Of a DNA stretch of 64,000 nucleotides, positions 57,896 through 64,000 are shown piece by piece. The stretch covers positions 1-64,000 of the forward strand of contig JAVVTQ010000008.1 of assembly GCA_036653595.1 (NCBI GenBank), read 5' to 3'. Made by a program: the position numbers and the translations under genes. Below the pieces are notes generated by a model that saw only the letters and a list, made by a program, of their open reading frames with translations, did not search any database and was not told where the DNA came from. Numbering within the stretch: the stretch's first letter is position 1; each line of letters begins with the position of its first letter. Source of the DNA: JAVVTQ01 sp036653595 (GTDB lineage Bacteria > Bacillota > Clostridia > Oscillospirales > Ruminococcaceae).

Positions 57896-58285
57896 CTACC
57901 GTTTAATACAGTTGGGACAAAGCCCATAGAGGCTCAGGTTATAGCTGGTTATTGTGCACTGTGCCTCGGCTGCGCATTCGTTTATGAAGCCTGCAGGTAT
58001 GTCGCTGTCGAGGTCCAGCACACGTTCACAATCGGTGCATATAAAGTGCGTGTGCGGCTCTGTTGTCGCGTCAAACCTATCCTCGCCGTTGACGTTGGCC
58101 ACAACACAGGCGCTGCCTTGCTCTATAAAATAGTTGAGGTTGCGGTATACTGTGGCAAGAGACAAGTCCTTTATGACGGGCTTAAGCTGCTCATAAAGCG
58201 AATAGGCGGAGGGATGGCTTTTTGTGGAGCACAAGGCTCTGTATATTTCCTCGCGCTTTTTGCTGTGTCTGGTTGTCGTTGACAT
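57896..58285 (-). CDS. perR: Fur-family peroxide regulator PerR
   Basis: A 129-residue Fur-family repressor: winged helix (HSKKREEIYRALCSTKSHPSAYSLYEQLKPVIKDLSLATVYRNLNYF), the regulatory metal site with Asp72 (RFD) and His78/His80 (EPHTH) placed as in PerR, and the structural zinc pairs Cys83-x2-Cys86 and Cys123-x2-Cys126. Metal-catalysed oxidation of a His by H2O2 releases DNA. The ATG at 58285 follows TTTGGAGGTTCAT. A Per/Fur box overlaps its own start region, and the neighbouring reverse rubrerythrin is an obvious target. Confidence 0.92.
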   Translation of the reverse strand: MSTTTRHSKKREEIYRALCSTKSHPSAYSLYEQLKPVIKDLSLATVYRNLNYFIEQGSACVVANVNGEDRFDATTEPHTHFICTDCERVLDLDSDIPAGFINECAAEAQCTITSYNLSLYGLCPNCIKR

Positions 58286-58303
58286 ATGAACCTCCAAACA
58301 GTA

Positions 58304-58320
58304 ATAATAATCATTGTTAT
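58304..58320. promoter_or_regulatory. Per/Fur box
   Basis: ATAATAATCATTGTTAT is a 17-bp near-perfect inverted repeat (one mismatch) matching the Fur/PerR pattern of TTATAAT-N-ATTATAA type. It lies two bases downstream of the -10 box of the perR promoter, so PerR binding would block the promoter. Confidence 0.75.
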
Positions 58321-58321
58321 T

Positions 58322-58350
58322 AGTATACAATATGTAGACTGCTTTGTAAA
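58322..58350 (-). promoter_or_regulatory. perR promoter
   Basis: TTTACA (58345-58350 on minus), 17 bp, TATACT (58322-58327). Confidence 0.7.
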
Positions 58351-58498
58351 GAGGAAAAGCACAATTTGTACCTCCAAAAAATCAAACAAGTTTGGATGAA
58401 AATTTGACACATATAACAAAGAACCGAGCTTAAAAAAATATGTTCGGTGTGCAGGAGCTTGTCGGGTGCTTTTTTTGGCAGGTTTGATTGCAAAATGA

Positions 58499-58536
58499 AA
58501 AAAGGCTTCGGCGAATTAAATCGCCGAAGCCTTTTT
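58499..58536. terminator. Terminator of the aldolase gene
   Basis: Perfect 16-bp stem AAAAAGGCTTCGGCGA / TCGCCGAAGCCTTTTT with a six-base loop; T runs on both strands. Confidence 0.93.
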
Positions 58537-58547
58537 GTGAAACTATT

Positions 58548-59483
58548 TTATGCTTTTCCGTTGCTTCCGAGGACGTCTGTGATTTTGTGTGCAACCATGT
58601 CCTTGATCGCTGTGCGCGCGGGAGCGAGGTATTGGCGCGGGTCAAAGTGTGACGGATTTTCCGCAAAATACTTGCGGATTGAGGCCGTCATCGCGAGGCG
58701 CAGGTCAGAGTCGATATTGATTTTGCAGACTGCCATTTTTGCTGCCTGACGGAGCATATCCTCAGGAATGCCTATGGCGTCGGGCATTGCACCGCCAAAT
58801 TCATTGATTGTTCTGACGAATTCAGGGATGACAGAAGAAGCGCCGTGAAGGACGATGGGGAAGCCGGGAAGTCTCTTCTCGACCTCTTCGAGAATGTCAA
58901 AGCGCAGCTGGGGCTTCTGACCGGGCTTAAACTTATAAGCACCGTGGCTTGTTCCGATTGCAATTGCGAGGGAGTCAACGCCTGTCTTTGTGACAAACTC
59001 CTCGACCTCCTCAGGACGCGTATAAGAGGCGTCTGCGGCATTGACATTTACAGCGTCTTCTATACCGGCAAGACGGCCAAGCTCGCCTTCGACGACGACA
59101 CCGCGCTCGTGCGCATATGCGACGACCTGCTTTGTCAACTCGATATTTTCTGCAAAGCTGTGGTGGCTTCCGTCAATCATGACGGAGGAGAATCCACCGT
59201 CTATGCAGCTCTTGCACAGCTCAAACGTATCGCCGTGGTCAAGATGAAGCGCGATTGGAAGATCTGTGTCGATAATGGCAGCTTCGACGAGCTTTGTGAG
59301 ATAGACATGCTTTGCATATTTGCGGGCGCCCGAAGAAACCTGAAGAATCAACGGAGATTTGAGCTCCGCTGCGGCCTCGGTTATCCCTTGGATAATCTCC
59401 ATGTTGTTGACGTTGAAAGCGCCGATGGCGTATCCGCCGTCATAAGCTTTCTTGAACATTTCAGTAGTTGTTACTAGTGGCAT
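58548..59483 (-). CDS. fba: Class II fructose-bisphosphate aldolase
   Basis: A 311-residue zinc aldolase: GYAIGAFNVNNMEIIQGITEAA, the metal-ligand strand LPIALHLDHGDTFELCKSCIDGGFSSVMIDGSHHSF, EVEEFVTKTGVDSLAIAIGTSHGAYKF and IVLHGASSV. It cleaves fructose 1,6-bisphosphate in glycolysis. ATG follows AGAGGTAACATAT. It is divergent from the PPi-phosphofructokinase gene, which makes its substrate; both promoters lie in the 143 bp between them. Confidence 0.95.
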   Translation of the reverse strand: MPLVTTTEMFKKAYDGGYAIGAFNVNNMEIIQGITEAAAELKSPLILQVSSGARKYAKHVYLTKLVEAAIIDTDLPIALHLDHGDTFELCKSCIDGGFSSVMIDGSHHSFAENIELTKQVVAYAHERGVVVEGELGRLAGIEDAVNVNAADASYTRPEEVEEFVTKTGVDSLAIAIGTSHGAYKFKPGQKPQLRFDILEEVEKRLPGFPIVLHGASSVIPEFVRTINEFGGAMPDAIGIPEDMLRQAAKMAVCKINIDSDLRLAMTASIRKYFAENPSHFDPRQYLAPARTAIKDMVAHKITDVLGSNGKA

Positions 59484-59520
59484 ATATGTTACCTCTTTCC
59501 CAAAATTATCTACTCTAGTA

Positions 59521-59548
59521 ATTGTAGCATAATATTAGTTTAAATCAA
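59521..59548 (-). promoter_or_regulatory. fba promoter
   Basis: On the minus strand TTGATT (59543-59548), 16 bp, TACAAT (59521-59526). Confidence 0.7.
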
Positions 59549-59569
59549 GAGCCATATGTGTTTTTCATC

Positions 59570-59598
59570 TTGAAATCGGCTCTCCGATAAGATATAGT
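59570..59598 (+). promoter_or_regulatory. Promoter of the phosphofructokinase gene
   Basis: TTGAAA (59570-59575), 17 bp, TATAGT (59593-59598). Confidence 0.7.
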
Positions 59599-59626
59599 AC
59601 AATAAAGAAGAGCGGAGGGCTTAAAA

Positions 59627-60871
59627 ATGAAAGAACTTAAAGGTGCATGTATAATAGGACAGTCCGGCGGTCCGACTGCCGTAATCAACGCGAGTGTGTG
59701 CGGCGCGATTGCCACAGCGCTGAAGAACCCATCGATTACACAGGTGCTGGCGGCAAAAAATGGGATTAAAGGCATACTTGAGGACAATTTGTTTGACTGC
59801 GGCAAAGAGGCAGAGAGCGAGCTTGCACTGCTGCCCAATACACCTGCTGCGGCTCTCGGCTCATGCAGATACAAGCTAAAGGACAGCGCAGAGGACGACA
59901 CGGACTATAAAAGAATTGTCGAGGTTTTCAAAAAACACGATGTCAGATATTTTTTCTACAACGGCGGCAACGACTCTATGGATACCTGCAACAAAGTCTC
60001 CAAGTACATGCGCGACGTCGGATATGACTGCCGAGTCATCGGCATACCGAAAACCATAGACAATGATTTGGCCGCAACGGATCACTGCCCCGGCTATGCG
60101 AGCGCGGCAAAATATATTGCAACGTCGACAGCGGAGATATCGCTTGACAACAAAGTCTACGGAAAGGGCGCCGTCATTATTTTGGAAATTATGGGGCGAA
60201 ACGCCGGCTGGTTGACTGCGGCGGCCGCTTTGGCAAATGAAATAGGTGAGGGTCCGGATCTCGTATATCTGCCTGAGGTGGCGTTTGACGTGGAGAAATT
60301 TCTCTCTGATGTCGAGAGTGTATACAAAGAAAAGGGCGTCTGTATCGTCGCGGTCTCAGAGGGAATACGCGACAAGGACGGCAAATTTATATCAGAATAC
60401 GGCTCAAACGGCGAAAAAACAAAGGATGCATTCGGTCATACACAGATGGGCGGGCTTGCCTCGACACTGGTTTCTCTAGTCAAGGCGCGCACCGGCGCAA
60501 AAATGCGTGGAATAGAGTTTTCGCTGCTCCAAAGATGCGCCGCACACTGTGCCTCAAAGACGGATATTGTTGAGGCCTATATGGCCGGCGCGGCAGCAGT
60601 CGCAAACGCGGCGCTCGGAAGAACAGACATGATGGTCGGCCTGAAAAGAGCGGCGGGAGAAAATTACAAATGCGACATCGTTATGGTTCCGCTTGAAGAA
60701 GTGGCAAACGAGGAGAAAAAAGTGCCGCGCGCGTGGATAAACGAAGAGGGCAACAATATGAATCAGGAATTCATAGACTATGCTCTTCCTCTGATAGCGG
60801 GCGAGCCTGACAGAGTTGTGGAGAACGGGCTTCCACGCTTCGCACATCTAAAAATGGAAAAAGTGCAGTGA
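59627..60871 (+). CDS. pfp: 6-phosphofructokinase, pyrophosphate-dependent type
   Basis: A 414-residue phosphofructokinase. The phosphoryl-donor loop is GQSGGPTAVINAS (11-23), and two specificity residues point to pyrophosphate instead of ATP: YNGGNDSMD (113-119), where an Asp replaces the Gly of ATP enzymes, and PKTIDND (141-147), where Lys replaces Gly. The protein is also longer than ATP enzymes. It makes fructose 1,6-bisphosphate reversibly, saving ATP. ATG follows GAGCGGAGGGCTTAAAA. It is divergent from the aldolase gene. Confidence 0.9.
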   Translation: MKELKGACIIGQSGGPTAVINASVCGAIATALKNPSITQVLAAKNGIKGILEDNLFDCGKEAESELALLPNTPAAALGSCRYKLKDSAEDDTDYKRIVEVFKKHDVRYFFYNGGNDSMDTCNKVSKYMRDVGYDCRVIGIPKTIDNDLAATDHCPGYASAAKYIATSTAEISLDNKVYGKGAVIILEIMGRNAGWLTAAAALANEIGEGPDLVYLPEVAFDVEKFLSDVESVYKEKGVCIVAVSEGIRDKDGKFISEYGSNGEKTKDAFGHTQMGGLASTLVSLVKARTGAKMRGIEFSLLQRCAAHCASKTDIVEAYMAGAAAVANAALGRTDMMVGLKRAAGENYKCDIVMVPLEEVANEEKKVPRAWINEEGNNMNQEFIDYALPLIAGEPDRVVENGLPRFAHLKMEKVQ

Positions 60872-60896
60872 AGCCAAAGCACTGACATATAGCCTA

Positions 60897-60938
60897 AAAG
60901 AGCTGCCACGCTGAATTCATCAGCGCGGCAGCTCTTTT
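60897..60938. terminator. Terminator between phosphofructokinase and GNAT genes
   Basis: AAAAGAGCTGCC-A-CGCTGA pairs with TCAGCG-C-GGCAGCTCTTTT around a four-base loop; T runs on both strands. Confidence 0.9.
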
Positions 60939-60964
60939 TATCAAAAGCAGCGAAATGGAACAAT

Positions 60965-61492
60965 TCACAAAACAATAAGGTAGAACATCTCGCTGGTCAC
61001 ATCGCAAAAGATATCCTTGTCAGTCGTCCATTCACGGGAAAAACAGTATCCGAAACCCAGCCTTTCAAGAAGAGCGCGGGAGCGCAGATTGCAGTCAAAG
61101 ACGCCTGCTAGGACTGCGTCGAGCAAAAGTGCTTTCTTTGCGACTTCGAGTACCTTGAACGCTGCTTCCGTCATAAAACCGCAGTGCCAAAACTCGGGGT
61201 TGAGAGCATAGCCGATTTCGCGCGTGCGCAGCGCGCCGGTGCCCTTTGTGAGCGATGTGGAATACAGGCCGATATTTCCTATTACCTTTTTGCTGCTCTT
61301 GAGCACAATTGCAAATGCGCAGTCCTTTCGGCGCAGCCTGTCGAAATAGTTCTTAGCCTCAGCTCTGCTTTTGTGAGGTTTCCACCCTGCCATGAGGCCG
61401 ACAAGGGGGTTGGCCGAATACTCAAAGTATTCTCCAAAATCCGACTCGCGCCAAGGCCTTATTATAAGTCTTTTTGTTTCAAGAGCATCCAT
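60965..61492 (-). CDS. GNAT-family N-acetyltransferase (RimJ/RimL type)
   Basis: A 175-residue acetyltransferase: LETKRLIIRPWRESDFGEYFEYSANPLVG, the GNAT core FAIVLKSSKKVIGNIGLYST, acetyl-CoA loop region EIGYALNPEFWHCGFMTEAAFKVLEVA and NLRSRALLERLGFGYC. RimJ/RimL-like enzymes acetylate protein N-termini or other amines, so the substrate is open. ATG at 61492 follows GGTGCGTGGT, a weak site. It is convergent with the phosphofructokinase gene. Confidence 0.85.
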   Translation of the reverse strand: MDALETKRLIIRPWRESDFGEYFEYSANPLVGLMAGWKPHKSRAEAKNYFDRLRRKDCAFAIVLKSSKKVIGNIGLYSTSLTKGTGALRTREIGYALNPEFWHCGFMTEAAFKVLEVAKKALLLDAVLAGVFDCNLRSRALLERLGFGYCFSREWTTDKDIFCDVTSEMFYLIVL

Positions 61493-61625
61493 ACCACGCA
61501 CCGTTTATTGTTTTTCACAAGTATACCACAGTGTGGCAGGATATAAAAGTCGATGTGAAGAGTCAAAAAAAAGCGAAGCATCAGACCGCACAAGTGAAAG
61601 GCAAAAGGAGTTCATCTTGCTTTAT

Positions 61626-62801
61626 TTAGAAATCCACGTTGTCGCCGCGATAAATGCACTCAAACAGACGCTTCATCTCGGGAACATCAATTTCACGAGG
61701 GTTGCTTCCTGTGCAAGCGTCTTCGACGGCTCGCTTTGCTATCAAATCAATTTTTTGCGCAAACTCCTTTTCGTCCACGCCAAAATCGCGCATTGTTTTC
61801 GGAATGCCGAAGGTTTTATTGAGCTCATCGATTTTATCGACCAGTGAAGCAGCCATTGCAGCGTCATTTTTGCCGGTAATTCCCAGCGCCCGTGCAATGT
61901 CGGCATATCTGGCAGGGCAGGTTTTGGCATTGAATTTGATGACATATGGGAGATACATGGCATTTGCACAGCCGTGTGGAATATGACCTGTTTCAAAGGC
62001 TGCGCCGGTCTTGTGTGCCATGGAATGCACTATTCCGAGAAGTGCGTTTGAAAAAGCCATGCCTGCCAGACATTGCGCATAGTGCATCTGCTCTCGTGCG
62101 CTCATATCTCCTTTGAAGGAGGAGGGCAGGTACTTGACCACCATCTGTATTGCCTTTATTGCCAGCGGGTCTGTAAATGGCGAGTGCAGTGTGGAGACAT
62201 ACGCCTCAATAGCGTGAGTAAGCGCATCCATGCCCGTATGAGCGACGAGATGAGAGGGCATAGTCTCTGCGAGCGAAGGGTCGACGATGGCGATATCGGG
62301 GGTGATATTAAAGTCTGCCAATGGGTATTTGACACCTGTTGCGTAGTCGGTTATAACTGAAAATGCCGTGACCTCGGTTGCCGTGCCGGAGGTGGAGGGA
62401 ATTGCGATGAAGCGAGCCTTTTGCCGAAGCTTTGGAAAACTGAAGGGCACGCACAAATCCTCAAAGGAAGTGTCGGGGTATTCGTAAAATGTCCACATCG
62501 CCTTGGCCGCGTCAATGGGAGATCCTCCGCCGACCGATACAATCCAGTCAGGCCGGAATTTGCACATTGCCTCTGCACCGCGCATAACCGTTTCAACAGA
62601 TGGGTCAGGCTCAACATCCTCAAACAAAGACACCTCAAGGCCGGCCGATTCCAGATTCTTCACAACCTTGTCGAGAAAGCCGAATTTTTTCATTGAGCCG
62701 CCGCCAATTACGACGATTGCGCGGCTGCCCTCGATGTTTTTTAAATTTTCGAGTGCACCCTTTCCATAGTAGATGTCGCGTGGCACTGTAAATCTTGGCA
62801 T
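61626..62801 (-). CDS. Iron-containing alcohol dehydrogenase (paralogue)
   Basis: A 391-residue group III alcohol dehydrogenase aligned end to end with the enzyme at 8769-9980: the same MPRFTVPRDIYYGKGALENLKNIEG start, VIGGGSMKKFGF, VGGGSPIDAAKAM, GMDALTHAIEAYVSTLHSPFTDPLA and GIVHSMAHKTGAAFETGHIPHGCANAMYL (metal His residues). The two differ by an insertion in the C-terminal part of the first protein (about 12 residues). ATG follows AAGGAGGCAATT. No Rex-like site was seen upstream of this copy, so its regulation may differ. Confidence 0.92.
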   Translation of the reverse strand: MPRFTVPRDIYYGKGALENLKNIEGSRAIVVIGGGSMKKFGFLDKVVKNLESAGLEVSLFEDVEPDPSVETVMRGAEAMCKFRPDWIVSVGGGSPIDAAKAMWTFYEYPDTSFEDLCVPFSFPKLRQKARFIAIPSTSGTATEVTAFSVITDYATGVKYPLADFNITPDIAIVDPSLAETMPSHLVAHTGMDALTHAIEAYVSTLHSPFTDPLAIKAIQMVVKYLPSSFKGDMSAREQMHYAQCLAGMAFSNALLGIVHSMAHKTGAAFETGHIPHGCANAMYLPYVIKFNAKTCPARYADIARALGITGKNDAAMAASLVDKIDELNKTFGIPKTMRDFGVDEKEFAQKIDLIAKRAVEDACTGSNPREIDVPEMKRLFECIYRGDNVDF

Positions 62802-62871
62802 AATTGCCTCCTTATTATATTATTAATTCTATTTTTTACAAAACAGCTGTCGTATATACAAAAATCATAAA

Positions 62872-62915
62872 AAACAAGGCTCTCCGTGACCGCAAAGTCC
62901 GAAAGAGCCTTGTTT
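62872..62915. terminator. Terminator between the small NrdD-like gene and the alcohol dehydrogenase gene
   Basis: AAACAAGGCTCT pairs perfectly with AGAGCCTTTGTT-type arm (AGAGCCTTGTTT) across a 20-base loop with an inner GAC/GTC; the minus strand has a TTTTTT run after it. Confidence 0.8.
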
Positions 62916-62985
62916 CTTATATAATCATGCCTGCAAATATGGGCGTTCATCACGCGCCGCAATTTTCAAAGCACGAGAGGGACTG

Positions 62986-63249
62986 TCACAATGAATGCTT
63001 TATTCTGTCCTTTTCTTCGGATGATTTCGCGTTGTTCCAGCGGTCCATCGTGCCGACAAGATACCCTGTGATGCGTCTGATGCGGGCAAAAGGCATTGAT
63101 TCCAGCTCATAGTTGAGATCGACAAAATCGCCGTCGAGAGTAATTGCAAGTGATTTTATCACCTTTCCCGGATTTTGGTTGCTTATATAATCCACATATG
63201 CTTGTCTTTCGGAATTTGAAATTTCACCGTTTCTAATATCAATCGTCAT
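62986..63249 (-). CDS. Small NrdD-like protein
   Basis: An 87-residue protein whose C-terminal half (YELESMPFARIRRITGYLVGTMDRWNNAKSSEEKDRIKH) resembles the C-terminal segment of class III anaerobic ribonucleotide reductases. The glycine-radical Gly-x-Tyr region RITGY is present but the catalytic domain is not, so it is not an active reductase by itself. Similar stand-alone proteins occur in Clostridia under the name anaerobic ribonucleoside-triphosphate reductase. ATG follows AAGGAGTGATTTACAA, and the promoter TTGACT-17-TACAAT reads in. Confidence 0.65.
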   Translation of the reverse strand: MTIDIRNGEISNSERQAYVDYISNQNPGKVIKSLAITLDGDFVDLNYELESMPFARIRRITGYLVGTMDRWNNAKSSEEKDRIKHSL

Positions 63250-63320
63250 TTGTAAATCACTCCTTATCCATATATATTGTATAATGCTATATCGAAAAAG
63301 TCAATATGTAGTGTAAATGA

Positions 63321-63362
63321 TTTTTTTAAAGCCCGCCTTGAATTGAATTCAAGGCGGGCTTT
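63321..63362. terminator. Hairpin after deoB
   Basis: AAAGCCCGCCTTGAATT pairs with AATTCAAGGCGGGCTTT around a one-base centre; on the minus strand it follows the deoB stop but is then A-rich, so only the short T run in its own arm is available. Confidence 0.6.
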
Positions 63363-63378
63363 AGGCTGCACGAGAGTG

Positions 63379-64000
63379 CTATTTTAAAACTGCGGAAAGG
63401 AAGCTGGTGCCGGCAATATCGGCGCTTACATCGAGATAATCGCACACGGTTGCGGCGATATCCGCAAAGGAATCGCGCGTCTTGAGGTCTACCCCGGACT
63501 TTATCTTGTCGCCGCAAATAAGCATGGGGACGTATTCGCGCGAGTGGTCTGTCGTTTTTGTATATCCCGGGTCACAGCCGTGGTCGGCCGTGATAATCAG
63601 CACATCGTCGGGGCGCAGCTTCGGCAGAAACTGTGCGAGCTGCACATCGAATTCGGTCGATGCTGCAGCGTAGCCGTCGACATTGTTTCGGTGGCCGTAC
63701 TTCATGTCAAAGTCGACAAGATTTACAAAGCACAGTCCGTCAAAATCGCGGTCGGCAAGCTCCATGGTGACTTCCATGCCGTTGGAGTTGCTTTTGGTGC
63801 GAAACTTTTCGCTGACTCCGACTCCGTCAAAAATGTCGAAGATTTTCCCGACTCCGATTGTGTCTTTTTTGGCATCTAAGAGATAGTCGAGCATCGTTTT
63901 CTTCGGCGGCTTTAGAGAATAGTCGTGCCTGTTCGGGGTGCGCTCAAAATTCGTCTTGTCAGTGCCGATAAAGGGGCGGGCGATGACGCGGCCAACAGCG
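63379..64000 (-). CDS. deoB: Phosphopentomutase, 3' part (5' end beyond the window)
   Basis: The frame stays open to the window edge. From the edge it reads VGRVIARPFIGTDKTNFER then TPNRHDYSLKPPKKTMLDYLLDAKKD, a diagnostic DeoB stretch, then FVNLVDFDMKYGHRNNVDGYA and the alkaline-phosphatase-type metal ligands ITADHGCDPGYTKTTDHSREYVPML. It interconverts ribose 1- and 5-phosphate (and the deoxy forms) in nucleoside salvage. An internal ATG at 63894 is not the start. Confidence 0.96.
   Translation of the reverse strand, partial: AVGRVIARPFIGTDKTNFERTPNRHDYSLKPPKKTMLDYLLDAKKDTIGVGKIFDIFDGVGVSEKFRTKSNSNGMEVTMELADRDFDGLCFVNLVDFDMKYGHRNNVDGYAAASTEFDVQLAQFLPKLRPDDVLIITADHGCDPGYTKTTDHSREYVPMLICGDKIKSGVDLKTRDSFADIAATVCDYLDVSADIAGTSFLSAVLK

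Noticed and set aside
1..64000. CRISPR arrays, prophage or insertion sequences
   Set aside because: No direct-repeat array with spacers, no transposase, integrase or phage structural gene was found; the only repeats are the tandem units listed.

Overview
The window reads as chromosomal DNA from an anaerobic member of the Bacillota, most likely class Clostridia. Evidence: sigma-A promoters with near-consensus boxes, strong AGGAGG ribosome binding sites, rho-independent terminators at most gene ends, a T-box in front of alaS, two CIRCE elements, a PerR/reverse-rubrerythrin pair, an iron-sulfur two-subunit L-serine dehydratase, a pyrophosphate-type phosphofructokinase and a small NrdD-like protein. 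Nothing looks like a prophage, integrative element, transposase or CRISPR array. Family names come from reading the translated sequence; no database search was possible.

Layout. 1-135: two tRNA genes (Pro, partial; Gln). 361-2402: YdbC-like protein, HD hydrolase, opine-dehydrogenase-like enzyme. 2548-6968 (minus): an autoregulated TetR gene followed by a retinol-saturase/CrtI-like flavoenzyme, a ferredoxin-reductase fusion and a multispanning membrane protein; this is the least explained gene set here. 7487-12253: LysR regulator, iron-dependent alcohol dehydrogenase with a Rex-like operator, M32 carboxypeptidase, nitroreductase. 12328-15930: rplU-rpmA (no prp between them), obg, mrnC, an Asn/Ser-rich small protein and a YebC-family gene. 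16008-23848: AI-2E-type permease, a degenerate PASTA kinase, the rpsF-ssb-rpsR operon, galU, a RING/zinc-ribbon membrane protein and prfB.

24166-29143 is a branched-chain amino acid ABC transporter operon (livJHMGF) preceded by a complete candidate attenuator: promoter, 28-codon Leu/Ile/Val-rich leader peptide, alternative hairpins and terminator. 29293-31252 is htpG under CIRCE. 31576-41022 holds a metal permease, alpha/beta hydrolase, ABC-F protein, lipoprotein, DUF3795-type protein, sdaAB/sdaAA and a DHHW/MBOAT acyl-transfer pair. 41086-43638 is a flavinylation locus (FMN-binding lipoprotein, ApbE, Gx transporter) interrupted by two tandem ~197 bp repeats that carry a decayed copy of the groES 3' end. 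43635-46640: lipid kinase and CIRCE-controlled groES-groEL.

46697-57057: a penicillin-binding protein, T-box-alaS, HIT, a phosphoribosyltransferase, a ComEC-like channel lacking a recognisable nuclease domain, holA, RNase M5 and an MFS transporter. 57304-64000: reverse rubrerythrin with PerR, fructose-bisphosphate aldolase divergent from PPi-phosphofructokinase, GNAT, a second alcohol dehydrogenase paralogous to the first, the NrdD-like small protein and the 3' part of deoB.

The strongest candidates for something undescribed are (1) the TetR-controlled membrane/flavin redox cluster with its 45 bp double-operator palindrome, (2) the leader-peptide attenuator of the liv operon, (3) the groES-derived tandem repeats and (4) the PASTA pseudokinase.
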